Of a DNA stretch of 22,982 nucleotides, positions 1-8,741 are shown in pieces. The stretch comes from Chara braunii. Lineage: Eukaryota; Streptophyta; Charophyceae; Charales; Characeae. The position numbers were made by a program, and so were the translations under genes. The notes under the pieces were generated by a model, which was not told the DNA's origin, did no database searches, and saw only the letters and a program-made list of their open reading frames with translations. Position 1 is the stretch's first letter. The number at the start of each line of letters is the position of its first letter. The stretch spans positions 213,552 through 236,533 of the forward strand of contig BFEA01000012.1 of NCBI GenBank assembly GCA_003427395.1, read 5' to 3'.

Positions 1-533
1 GTGACTTCCAGGCCGTGCAGCCTCCAAGCAACCAGTACGTCTCCCTTTCGGAGGGAAACATCATTGCAGACTCTGATATTGCCCGTACAGGCCCTGGACT
101 CAGACTTCTTGGACTGGTACCCGCCTAGACCTAGCCTACAACTGCTGGGCTTCTAAAAATGCTAACTTTGTCTTCTTCTGGTTGGCATCAAGTACCCGAC
201 ACGTCTACCTCTACTTTGTGTGGTACCGGCCTACCTGCTACTTGAGTGTTTTTCTGCTGCTAAGTGTCGCGGGCCTCTTTCCCCGCCACTTGAGTGTTTT
301 ACCCGCTGCAACCCTCAATGTCATGGCCACAGGTAAGTACCGGCCCTTCGGGCCTCCCGCAGGGACAAGTACCCTTGTGGGTCACCCACACACTCAAACT
401 GACAAGCACACACACACACAGACTTAAAAAACTCAACAACAAGCAGGAAAATCAGCAAGGCAGACATTCCATTGGCAAGAGTCAGAAATCAGCTGTATCT
501 CAGTCCGTGTTTGGCAGGTCCTTACAACCCTCA
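1..533 (+). repeat. Dispersed repeat R1, copy 1 (left edge cut by window)
   Basis: This stretch is repeated at 3574-4092. Both copies open with GTGACTTCCAGGCCG, carry CTCCCTTTCGGAGGGAAAC, then CTTGGACTGGTACC, then TCGCGGGCCT and CAGGTAAGTACCGGCCC, and end in TCAGAAATCAGC followed by TTACAAC. The copies differ by many substitutions and small indels, so they are old. No protein family is recognisable in any frame. A SINE has inserted just beyond its right end (546-1041). It may be an LTR or internal fragment of an unidentified element; its true left end could lie outside the window. Confidence 0.75.
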
Positions 534-544
534 AAAACCAACCT

Positions 545-547
<3 letters not shown>
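534..547. repeat. Target-site duplication, left copy, of SINE 546-1041
   Basis: AAAACCAACCTGTT occurs here and again at 1042-1055. The last two T overlap the start of the poly(T) run, so 12 to 14 bp are duplicated. This is the footprint of target-primed reverse transcription. Confidence 0.85.
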
Positions 548-600
<53 letters not shown>

Positions 601-1041
601 GTCTGTCTTCTCCTCACGTGGGGGACAGCTGTATTTTCGCTACCCTATTTTCTTCTCTCAATGTCTAACCTTCCTTTCTCTACCTACCTGCTCATCTCCA
701 CATCTGACCTATCCACCCAAGACCGCCAGGCACCAGACACCTCAAGCGCAGACAGCAGGCCAAGAGAATATGGACTAGGGATGATAGCCATAGGTGCAGT
801 TATAAATACCCTACCCTAAGCTAAGCTACCCTACGGTTATGGGTCTATGTCTACCACCCTCTGCTCACCGTGGGGAGCACAATAACACCTGGCGTAGGCC
901 GGAACAACGTTCCCTAACCACCAGGAGGCCCAAAGCCGGCAATCTCTGCTGGTGAAAACCGGAAGTATACACCCAGGAGGCCGTCGACGCCGGGAATCGA
1001 ACCCACTTTCGTGCTCAACCAACTTAGCTAGCCCGTTGGGC
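546..1041 (-). mobile_element. Full-length tRNA-derived SINE with 52-nt poly(A) tail
   Basis: Read on the minus strand, the element starts at 1041 with a tRNA-like head. A polymerase III A box lies at 1013-1030 (TAGCTAAGTTGGTTGAGC) and a B box at 993-1003 (GGTTCGATTCC). A non-coding body follows, then a tail module (598-665) ending in AGCTGTCCCCCACGTGAGG and GAGAAGACAGACTGTA, and finally 52 A residues (T 546-597 on the plus strand). Matching 12-14 bp duplications flank it, so both ends are certain. The anticodon-arm region is about 17 nt shorter than in the related SINE at 4466. The long uninterrupted tail suggests recent insertion. Mobilisation would need a LINE reverse transcriptase supplied elsewhere; none is seen here. 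Confidence 0.88.
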
Positions 1042-1055
1042 AAAACCAACCTGTT
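1042..1055. repeat. Target-site duplication, right copy, of SINE 546-1041
   Basis: AAAACCAACCTGTT matches 534-547 exactly, marking the 5' boundary of the minus-strand SINE. Confidence 0.85.
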
Positions 1056-1461
1056 GTAATGAAAAAATGAGGGGAAATATCCGACAAGTCAACTGCATCA
1101 TTGATTCAGAAGCCGTAGTGCAGTTTAGCCCACACTTCAGTGTCGATACAACTATAATGACGGCACGTTTTATACAGGATTATGGATTCATAAACATTTA
1201 TCTTCCGCTGCCATATACATGCACTGCAGCTTGAGAACAACAAAAAACGTATTTGAGACCAACTCAAACATGCCGAAGAGAAGTTAGAAACAGAATCAGG
1301 CAAAGCAGAGTAAACTTCAACAGAGCCATGAAAGTTTTTTTTTTCCAGTTTATTTAGTGTCGGGATGCCAAAGAGGGCACTTTTGAGCGTTTGCATTTCA
1401 CGCCCTAGCCATGTTTGTGTCATGCCGCTTTGGACCGCACAAAAAAGTTTAGAACTTTAGA
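1056..1461. other. No gene seen
   Basis: About 400 bases of unremarkable, slightly AT-rich sequence. Open frames are short and lack recognisable motifs. It includes a run of eight to nine T near 1336 and one of seven T near 1494, but no other repeat found elsewhere in the window. Confidence 0.5.
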
Positions 1462-2791
1462 CCCAGTGCTTTTCAGCATTTCTGTTCGATCATTTTTTTG
1501 GGGTTTCGGGTGGATAAACGTCCATGATGTTCAGGCCTGTGAGAGTGTCAAGTCGTGTTCGAGCGTGGGAGAGGGGGGGCTCCGCCCCCCTCCCCCCCAA
1601 TGCAATGGTGATGTGTAAAGAAACAATTTTTTGAAAGTCGCGAGTTTGGGGTGGACACATGTCTGTGATGTTCAGGCATGTGAGAGTGTCAAGTCGTGTT
1701 CAAGTGTGGGAGAGGCTGGGCCTCCCCCCCCCTCCCCACACGCCCTTCTCCCCCATGCAATGCTGATGTTTAAAGAAAGCAATTTTCCAAAGTTGTGGGT
1801 TGGCTGCATTCAGTTGTTGAAGGGAACCTCCAGATGCAGTCTGTTTGTGCATCACTGACGCGAGGGAAAGAATGACATCAGTTGTGTGACCATGAAAGGC
1901 TTGGATGTTGTCTGTGTACGAGTCGTTGATGTAAGCAAAGCGATGCTTGGTTGTCATGTCCATGGTTGCTCATGGGAGGGAAGAGTCGCTCGATCGATAT
2001 GTCTGTATTATTGTCTGGAAGAGGGGAGGCAATGGGCATGGCAGTTCAAAATCTGCCCCTCTCGACCCTTTGCACCGCCCAGAACCCCCTTGGACCCTCC
2101 AAAATCAGCTGCCCCGTTCTCTGGACCTCCCACACCGCCAATTTGACTCAAATGCCATTTTCTTCCCCCTGCCCTCAATCACGTCATGTCCGGCCCTGAA
2201 TGCTGACCGCAACCCAGAGCTATGCTCCACTGACCTTTGTGACCTACATATGCGTGTATGCTTTTGCCAGTCAGATGGGCCATGTGCTTTTGAAGGAGTG
2301 TAGAAGAAAGTCTGGGTCCAGTGCTTTTGAGCGTAGTTGTTTGAGTGTTTGTTTGTTGATTTGGTCGCCTTTTGTGCGGACAAGCGTCTGTTATGTTCAG
2401 GCGTGTGACATTGTTAAGTTGTGTTCAGGTGTGGGGGAGTAGAAGAAATCCAGTGCTTTTGAGCGTAGTTGTTCGAGTATTTGTTTGTTGATTTGGTCGC
2501 CTTTTGTGCGGACAAGTGTCTGTTATGTTCAGGCGTGTGACATTGTTAAGTTGTGTTCAGGTTTGGGGGAGCGCGCCCCCCCCACCCCACCCCCCCCCAA
2601 CCCAACCCAATGCAATAGGAGGAGGGCTATGCTAAGCACGCTGCCGTTTTGTGTTCACATCCAGTTCTTTTGAGCATTTGTGTTCGAGTATTTGCACCTG
2701 TTATGTTCAGTTCGTGAGGGAGAAATGGTTTTTGAGGGACATGCAGGAGAAGGGTCTGTTATGTTCAGGCATGTCAGAGTGTTAAGTCACG
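1462..2791 (+). repeat. Degenerate ~130-bp minisatellite array R2, five units
   Basis: Five units share the core ATGTTCAGGCNTGTGA followed by GTNAAGTNGTGTTC at about 1525, 1666, 2391, 2523 and 2758. A fuller unit begins CAGTGCTTTTGAGCGTAG and passes through GGTCGCCTTTTGTGCGGAC. The third and fourth units (about 2318-2449 and 2450-2581) are 132 bp apart and nearly identical, so they duplicated recently. Several units end in a G-run followed by a C-run (for example 1569-1599), which can fold back. The third and fourth units are separated from the second by about 570 bp of unrelated sequence (1750-2317). No coding function is apparent. Confidence 0.8.
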
Positions 2792-3573
2792 TATTGTTAC
2801 GATCCTGGCCAATTTCGAAATGCAAAATTCACGAGAAAGCACAATGCCATCCAATTGCAAAAGAAATGAATGAACTTGAGAGGAGGGAGAGATAAAGAAG
2901 AAGAATATAATAAAATGAAAGAAGGAAGAAGACAAAGATGTACACCAATGATAATCCCCCTCCTCCTCGCCAACCAAGCTCCTCCTTTTCTCCTCCCCTC
3001 TTATTCAAGTAACAAACAATAATAATAATGATGAATGGCGGAACCAGAATCAATGTCCGGATCCCACTTCTACTGCTTGGCATCAGTAGAGGTCCCCACC
3101 ATAGCCATGGCCTCCATCTTCTTCCTCCTCAACCATGACGAGGCTATGGTGGACAAGTAAGGCCCTAGTCCTGCTGTGCAAAAGACAACTTAAAGCAGCT
3201 ATGTTCGCTGCTGCTCAGGCCACCATGCCTGACTCTTCCTTGAAGCCTTCTTGGGCGGCACAACCCCCACTGGGGCCTTCCAGATGCATCGCCTAACAAA
3301 GTGATGAGATGGCGTCCACCATAGCCAGGTAGGTACCTCGCCACTCCCCTACCTAGACCCCTTCTTCTTCCTCCTCCTCCTCCCAGTAGAGCTCCACCAT
3401 AGCCGAGGTGGAAGCTCCCGGCCTTCTTCCTCCTCCCAGCGCTGTAATGCCCAGCGCTCTTCCTCCTAGCAGCGCCCTGAAGTCCAGTGCTGGCTCAAGC
3501 AGCACGACTCCCAAACTTCCATACAGGTAGAGCCCAGCACCTGAAGATATAGCGGCCTACTTGCCTCTTGGGC
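2792..3573. other. Non-coding: purine/pyrimidine-skewed stretch and CCACCATAGCC motifs
   Basis: 2860-2940 is A/G-rich and 2957-3003 is C/T-rich. The 11-mer CCACCATAGCC occurs at 3096-3106, 3316-3326 and 3394-3404, and its exact reverse complement lies at 3142-3152. The first copy and the inverted one can therefore form an 11-bp stem. No open frame shows a recognisable protein. Confidence 0.55.
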
Positions 3574-4092
3574 GGTGACTTCCAGGCCGCACAGCCTCCA
3601 AGCAACCGGCACCTCCTCCCTTTCGGAGGGAAACATCATTTCAGGCTCTGATATCGTCCGCAGAGGCCCTACACTCAGGCTACTTGGACTGGTACCCGGC
3701 TCTGATATCGTCCGCAGAGGCCCTAGACTCAGGTTACTTGGACTGGTAACTGCCTAGACCGAGCCTACCAACTACTGGGCCTCTAAAAATGCCAACTTTT
3801 TGTCTTCTTCTACTCGGCCTCCAGTACCTGCTACTTTTTCCTGCTGCTCTGCTCTAAGTGTCGCGGGCCTACCCCCGCTAGTGTTTTCCCCACTGCAACC
3901 CTCAAAGTCACGGTCGCAGGTAAGTACCGGCCCTGTGGGGCCGCCAAACAAACAAGTGCCCTTGCGGGTCACACACACAGCCTTACAAAACTCAGCACAA
4001 CGCGGGAATCTCAGCAAGGCATTCATTCCAGCGGCAAAACTCAGAAATCAGCAGTGTTCTCAGTCTGTGTTTTGACGGGTCATTACAACAGA
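3574..4092 (+). repeat. Dispersed repeat R1, copy 2
   Basis: Homologous to 1-533 with the same order of blocks. It differs from copy 1 by an internal 54-bp tandem duplication (3644-3751). Its right part runs into the 248-bp tandem duplication that starts at 4014. The CAG|GTAAGTA sequence of copy 1 is retained at 3917-3925. Confidence 0.75.
3644..3751 (+). repeat. 54-bp tandem duplication inside R1 copy 2
   Basis: Units 3644-3697 and 3698-3751 both begin GGCTCTGATATCGTCCGC and end in TACTTGGACTGGTA. They differ at only a few positions. The unit is a multiple of three, so the overlapping open frame shows an 18-residue repeat, but there is no other sign that the frame is coding. Copy 1 of R1 has a single unit. 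Confidence 0.85.
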
Positions 4093-4509
4093 GTTCATTG
4101 CAGAGAAGATCAATGTCTGAAAACACTCAGGTTGTGTCAGAAAAAAATTCACTTTTCAATTTCGCGGGAAAAAGCATACGACAGAAAAAGAATTGAGAAA
4201 AGCCCAGCGCCCAGTGGCCAGTGGCCTAGCTCAGTTGGTAGGGCACAAAAGCTGCATTCAGGCAAGGCATTCATTCCAGCGGCAAAACTCAGAAATCAGC
4301 AGTGTTCTCAGTCTGCGTTTTGACGGGTCATTACAACAGAGTTCATTGCAGAGAAGATCAATGTCTGAAAACACTCAGGTTGTGTCAGAAAAAAATTCAC
4401 TTCTCAATTTCGCGGGAAAAAGCATACGACAGAAAAATAATTGAGAAAAGCCCAGCGCCCAGTGGCCAGTGGCCTAGCTCAGTTGGTAGAGCACGAAAGC
4501 TGCATTCAG
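4014..4509 (+). repeat. 248-bp tandem duplication with breakpoint inside a SINE head
   Basis: 4014-4261 and 4262-4509 are nearly identical, both starting GCAAGGCATTCATTCCAGC and ending GCTGCATTCAG. Each includes the end of R1 copy 2 and the first part of a tRNA-derived SINE with its A box (4227-4244 and 4475-4492). Only the second unit continues into the rest of the SINE. The event therefore followed SINE insertion and left a decapitated SINE head in the first unit. Confidence 0.92.
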
Positions 4510-4810
4510 GAGGTCGTGGGTTCTATTCCCCATGCCTTCCTTTCGAATCCCCACAACCTCCTGAGGCATGCTACGGGTTCACGAGCCGAGAAAGTCAGCT
4601 CGGCCCTCCTGGTTGCCTGGTGCGGTTCCAGCCTGCGACAGGTGTGAAAAGCATAGGTGCTGCTCCCCCGCACAGAGCTGAGGTAAGATATTCCATAACC
4701 TTAGGATAGTATAGTCATAGCGAGTAAATTTAAGGACCTTGTTCCCTCTATTCTCCTGGCCCTCTCCTGCCCCTAAACCTTGAGCCTTCTGGTTGGTATC
4801 ATGTTCCGGG
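4466..4810 (+). mobile_element. tRNA-derived SINE, second copy of the superfamily
   Basis: A box TAGCTCAGTTGGTAGAGC (4475-4492) and B box GGTTCTATTCC (4519-4529) mark the polymerase III promoter. The body shares blocks with the minus-strand SINE at 546-1041: CCTCCTGGTTGCCTGG, GCGACAGGTGT, CCATAACCTTAGGATAG and TATTCTCCTGGCC. It keeps a fuller anticodon-arm segment (CTGCATTCAGGAGGTCG) missing from the other copy. It has no AGCTGTCCCCCA tail module and no poly(A), so the 3' boundary is uncertain. Confidence 0.7.
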
Positions 4811-5930
4811 TGGTTGCCTGTCTAACGGTAAATTAATTTTCGGGCTCGTCTGGGGGGTGGATGGTCCCTTGCTTGCCCAGGGTAGGTAGTGTTAAGTACA
4901 TTAAACCACCACTAACCCCCCCGTCCTAAATTCGGGGGGACTTGTAGCACAGGTTCATGAGGTCTACCGGTAGCACAGTGGGAGGACCCACAAAGTGACA
5001 AAAATGGAAAATGCCCCAAATTGCCGCTGCGATTTATTTCACAGTCAAAACAGTTTTTTATATGTTTTTAATATTTTTCCTACAAATATCACGACCAAAT
5101 CTACAGACCCTCCAATTTTCAGAGCTTTTGAGTTATTTGTGAGGATTGAGCCCTCAAGTAGGGGCCTTGCCATGATGTACATGTTCTAGGCTAAGGCCCC
5201 AGCAAGCCTAGTGCCCGCCCTAAGTGAAGGCGGGCCAGCAAATCAACAAGAGCCCTCTCGGCCAACATTTCACGAAGTGGGGTCTATACAGTTGCAGCAC
5301 GCCAGTTGGTTGGAGTGCACCGAGTCTCGGATTTCAGCAAATGCTGAAATGCCCAGGGCCTCTGAGTTAGTTAGGCCCTGGGCACTCGAACGTGAGGCCG
5401 ACAATGCATGCTGGGTAGAGAGGCCGGAATGCCAAAGGGAAAATCGGCCCACTACCTGAATCTGCCCGCAGGCCTTGAGAAGAGAGGCGCAACTGCATTG
5501 CTCCGGGGCCCAACTGTATCAGGACGGCTTCAGCCTCTGGGTCCCGGTCGCAGGCTGAAGGGAGGCCGCCCACATGCTGCATTGGCATATAGGCAAGCAG
5601 GGCGAGGCAGCGAGGATCTTGGCCAATGCTGGCACATGCGGGCACGCTGCGCGGATGCATGTGTGCTGCACTGTGCAAGGCAGTGCTGCGCTAAGAGCAA
5701 GCAGGCCAGCGCTAGGCGGTAGGGCGCTGCCTGCACTGAGGGCACTGGCGGCCATAGCCTGGGCCGCAAGAAGGTGCAGGGGAGGTGAGGGCGAAGGTGG
5801 TACTTCGGAGGTGAAGGGCGCTGTGTGGGTACAAGGGAGAGTGTGGGGAAGAGGACAAGTACCTGGTGATTGGTGTTGACATCATCACTCGCTGGTAGTC
5901 AAGTTGTCTGGTTGCTGTTCATTGCTTAGT
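4811..5930. other. No gene seen; AT-rich segment then GC-rich segment
   Basis: 4995-5165 is AT-rich and weakly similar to 16926-17095: both have GGAAAATGC near the start, then a TTTTTCCT block, then AATCTACAG, and end near TTCTGAG or TTTGAG. 5200-5900 is GC-rich with several short open frames on both strands, none resembling a known protein. CTCTGAGTTAGTTAGGCCC and its surroundings contain short inverted repeats only. Confidence 0.45.
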
Positions 5931-6172
5931 TGTAGGATAGGCTATAGAGTAGATAGGGCGCCTGGCGCCATTCACAAGAGAGAGCTACATTTGGGTTATG
6001 CTGTTGGTGTTGCCCTGTTGGGCATGGACATTGACTCACGATTCTTCTGTATCGTTCTCAATTGGATGGTTACTCGGTTCCATGTGCTATCTGCTTTGGC
6101 TTTGAATACTTGGACTTCAGTGTGATTCTGCATTCTGGATTTCTGTGCTTCGTCCATACTCATGTTCCTTGA
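5931..6172 (+). mobile_element. 5' LTR (242 bp) of LTR retrotransposon A
   Basis: This segment recurs at 16618-16860 with three substitutions and one single-base indel, about 98.8% identity. Similarity begins abruptly at TGTAGGATAGGC and ends at CCTTG(C)A, giving the TG...CA ends expected of an LTR. A primer-binding site follows four bases later. A GGCGCCTGGCGCC double palindrome sits near its left end. The five bases before it (TTAGT) do not match those after the right LTR (TATTC), so no target-site duplication is visible. Confidence 0.8.
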
Positions 6173-6176
6173 TATT

Positions 6177-6188
6177 TGGTATCGGAGC
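6177..6188 (+). promoter_or_regulatory. Primer-binding site, initiator tRNA-Met type
   Basis: TGGTATCGGAGC lies four bases after the LTR end. Plant LTR elements commonly use TGGTATCAGAGC, complementary to the 3' end of initiator tRNA-Met; here one base differs. It would prime minus-strand DNA synthesis. Confidence 0.8.
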
Positions 6189-6282
6189 TGGTTTGATCGC
6201 CACTTACCTTTGGCATGCTGGCGTTATACAGACTTGGTGCGTTGATGATGCTTCTTCGCAGTGGGTACCTGTGACGTTGTCG

Positions 6283-6312
6283 GGGCGAATACCCTTACAA
6301 GGGTATCCGCCC
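6283..6312 (+). other. Strong hairpin in the leader of element A
   Basis: GGGCGAATACCCTT (6283-6296) pairs with AAGGGTATCCGCCC (6299-6312) over 14 positions with a single mismatch and a two-base loop. It lies about 95 bases downstream of the primer site, where retroelement packaging or dimerisation signals are often found. The function is inferred. Confidence 0.6.
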
Positions 6313-7566
6313 TGGTTTTTGCAAGTGACAGGAATTAAGTTGGTTTAAAGTTAAGTATACCGCGCCAGGCGCGACTGCGTCTGTGGTTACGTTGACTGGG
6401 TGGTTGACTAGAGTAAAAGAGTGCGTGGGCGCGCAGGTTTAAGGCGCGCGTGATTTATCCCCTGATGTTGATTACGAAACCGGCACGGGTGTCGGTCTGG
6501 TTGTTTTATTTCTATTTTTGTTTTTATTTTCTTATTTTGGTTACTCTTGATTAAACTAGGATCTAGGGGGTATTTCCTCTCGGTGGCTACGTTTGACCGA
6601 GTCGAGCGCGCGTGCAGAGAACGACCTCGACAACAGCATCGGCAATGACGGCGCAACTTCGTACGGTGAGCAGGGTGTCGTAGGATGGCGTTCGGGGCAA
6701 TTATGACACGGTATAAGCGAGGCGGCGCGGGCACTGGGAGCCACGCGGCCGGTTTGTAGGCCCAAAGCGTCGTGCCGCACTGCCTTGTATGATACTCTGC
6801 GGGCGCTAATCTCAGGCTTGGGCATAGCCCTATAGGTTACGACAGTGGACTGTTACTATGGAGGTTCGGGGGTCGAGGCCAGCGGGCGTCGGGCGCCGCA
6901 GCTGCAGCGGAGCGGCGTGGAGAGGACCGAGGGGCTGAGGACCCGACGGGGCTATCCCCCTCCGTTTTGTTTGCGGGCGCGGCGGAGGAGGGGGAGGGCC
7001 GACCCGTAGAGCTCCTCGTTAATATCCCCGTTTTACTTTTACTATTCTTACCTTTGTTTTCTCTGTTTATTTTCGTTTTACCCGCGTCCCGTTCTGGGGC
7101 GCGATACCGGGCCCAATGCAGGGTCACGTGGAGTGTGTTGTATTTGTGGGGCTGCCTGAAGTGGAATTACAAACCGTTTTCGTGACTGCGCCGGAGCTTA
7201 TTATTTTTCCTTAGCCACGCCCCGTTTTGCCGTGGGACGCGGTGTTGTGGGGATGATGGGTGCCCATGAGCCCAGCCCAGTGGGTACGCCTATAAACTGT
7301 TGGGACCGTAGGCCGTGGTCGGGCCCAGGCCAGGGGAGCACGTGCAAGGCAGCGAGGACTAGCATTAAGGAGAGGTCCAAGGGCACTAACCCGGACACGG
7401 GCCAGACTGTGTGCATACAGCGTGGACAGGAGGGGCGGGCCTGAGAGCTCGCTGGAGGATAGAGGCTGTATGAGCCACCGGAATCCGGCCTCGGAAGGAG
7501 GCCAGATTCACAGAGGAGGGAGGCCGAGTGGCCTTTGGGGGAGCCGCGGGGAATTGCCCAGGTCGA
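6313..7566. other. Non-coding leader-like region, no gene seen
   Basis: Mixed GC-rich blocks (6420-6450, 6850-7010) and T-rich blocks (6500-6560, 7020-7080). Open frames on both strands are short and lack known motifs. A weak hammerhead-like remnant lies at 6458-6499, described among the findings. TATAAA occurs at 7290 without other promoter context. Confidence 0.45.
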
Positions 7567-7776
7567 GTCCTTTGGGACATCCGTTAAAATTGGGGCGAGA
7601 TGCCCTTCTCGGCCTTCTGACTAAGATCGAGTATAGTACCGGTTCAGATCAGCTTAATATCTGATCCGTGGCCCATTGGACCACACAAACAAAAAAAAGA
7701 AGAGATTTGGAACGCTACAGAGAAGATCGGCACGGCCCCTGCACAAGGACGGCACGTATAAACGGACGGGGTCCAA
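7567..7776 (+). pseudogene. U6: U6 spliceosomal RNA relic, split by a U2-derived insertion
   Basis: 7567-7593 matches the 5' end of plant U6: a GTCC/GGAC stem-loop followed by CATCCGTTAAAATTGG. The rest of U6 resumes at about 7706 with TTGGAACGCTACAGAGAAG and GGCCCCTGC.CAAGGA, and continues to GTCCAA near 7776. The two parts are in the right order and nearly complete, separated by about 112 bp. The ACAGAGA box is intact (7717-7723), but the catalytic AGC triad reads GGC (7729-7731), and no 3' T-run or plant upstream element (TCCCACATCG) is visible. It should be non-functional as a spliceosomal RNA. Most differences from U6 are A-to-G or T-to-C transitions. Confidence 0.85.
7600..7689 (+). pseudogene. 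U2: U2 spliceosomal RNA 5' fragment inserted into the U6 relic
   Basis: The segment begins at the first base of U2 (ATGCCCTTCTCGGCC, compare plant ATACCTTTCTCGGCC). It continues through CTGACTAAGATCGAG and CAGCTTAATATCTGAT to the plant-type stem GTGGCCCATTGGACCACAC. It stops before the Sm site, about 90 nt into U2, and is followed by eight A residues (7691-7698). The branch-point-binding GTAGTA reads ATAGTA (7633-7638). A precise 5' end, an A-run and the short repeat TTGG on both sides suggest reverse-transcription-mediated insertion of a truncated U2 RNA. Confidence 0.87.
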
Positions 7777-8550
7777 CGGCCGCAGGGTTGTTGCTCGGCA
7801 GTCAGCAGTCCGTCGGAGGGGCCAGGTGACGTTAACAGGTGGGCGGGGAGGATGACCCCGACCGACGAACCGCGCAGGGTGCAGACGAAGAGGATAGCGG
7901 GGAGGCTGGCCGAGCACAGCCAGCGGGGTGAAAGCTGGCGGACGGGCCGCTAAGGGGCGACAGATGGGCAGCGAAGTGCAGGCAGCGGGCGGGCGACAAC
8001 CTGGGCGTGGCGAGGTAGGGGGCGACGGGCCGAGGTAGCCAAGAGGCATCTGGCGAGCTGCGAGCGGGTAGGACAGCGCTAGGCAGGCAGGTAGGGGGAA
8101 TGAACCCGGATGGGTTCCTGCGTCGAGTGCAGGCGGTAAGCCAGCAGCGAAGGAAGGGAAGGCGGAGGCTGGCAGCGCAACGCTGAGCAGCAGCAGGCCG
8201 AACGGCAAGTAGCGGAACATCAGGCGGGGAATGAATCGGGATGGCTTACCCGCCAGATACATGTAGAAAGGGAGTCGGGTATGGCGAGGTAACGGGGAGA
8301 GGCGGAGTGTGGAGGTAGCCAGCGGGTGCGGAGCAACAGGCGGTGGGTGTGTACGGGGTAGGAAGAGCGTAGCAGCAGGGGGGGGAGAAGGGTACACGGG
8401 GATATGAACCCGGGCGGAGAAGTGTACCAGGTGCATGACGAGGAAAGCGGAGACGGCAGAGGCAGAGTAAAGGCAGGGGGCAGTCAAGGAGTAGCATACT
8501 CTGTTCTCAAAGGACTCGGACTGCGGGAGAGTGGAGGTTGGGGTTTTAGG
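7777..8550. other. GC-rich, low-complexity stretch; long antisense open frame judged spurious
   Basis: A minus-strand frame is open from 8790 to 7654 (378 codons). It is dominated by Pro, Leu, Arg and Ala, shows no domain, and runs straight across the U6/U2 relics, so it is most likely an effect of GC-rich composition. On the plus strand, 8006-8115 and 8278-8415 are diverged copies of one unit: both have TGGCGAGGTA, then GAGGTAGCCA, then GGTAGGA(A/C)AG, and end in ATGAACCCGG. Confidence 0.5.
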
Positions 8551-8560
8551 GGCGGATGAG

Positions 8561-8741
8561 TCCGACTGTGAAGTCGGATTTGGGAAAAAGTTAGTGTAGT
8601 AGGAGTTCATGGGAAAAAACCGTGAGCGTAGGCTATGGCGGGAGGGATGATAGTGGGAGTTAAAAGTTCGGAATCCCGCTCGATTCTTGACGGATCCGAG
8701 CGGGATAAGATGCAAACTCGGGGTTTTGGGGCAGCCCGAGT
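8561..8741 (+). other. Cluster of three perfect hairpins
   Basis: TCCGACT/AGTCGGA (8561-8567 with 8572-8578) closes on a GTGA tetraloop. ATCCCGCTCG/CGAGCGGGAT (8673-8682 with 8697-8706) has a 10-bp perfect stem. ACTCGGG/CCCGAGT (8716-8722 with 8735-8741) has a 7-bp perfect stem. The loops share no sequence. Their density suggests a structured RNA or remnants of inverted-repeat elements; the role is unknown. Confidence 0.6.

Noticed and set aside
546-597. CRISPR, origin or regulatory role for the poly(T) run
   Set aside because: It is the poly(A) tail of the minus-strand SINE, flanked by target-site duplications.
4471-4535. Functional tRNA gene
   Set aside because: The acceptor ends do not pair and the body continues into SINE sequence shared with 546-1041; it is a SINE head.
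5408-5879. Overlapping open frames of about 100 codons on both strands
   Set aside because: GC-rich composition, no motifs, several overlapping frames of similar length; not reported as genes.
8551-8580. Hammerhead ribozyme suggested by GGATGAGTCC and a GNRA stem
   Set aside because: The GAAA strand and stems I and III are missing after the hairpin; listed only as a hairpin.
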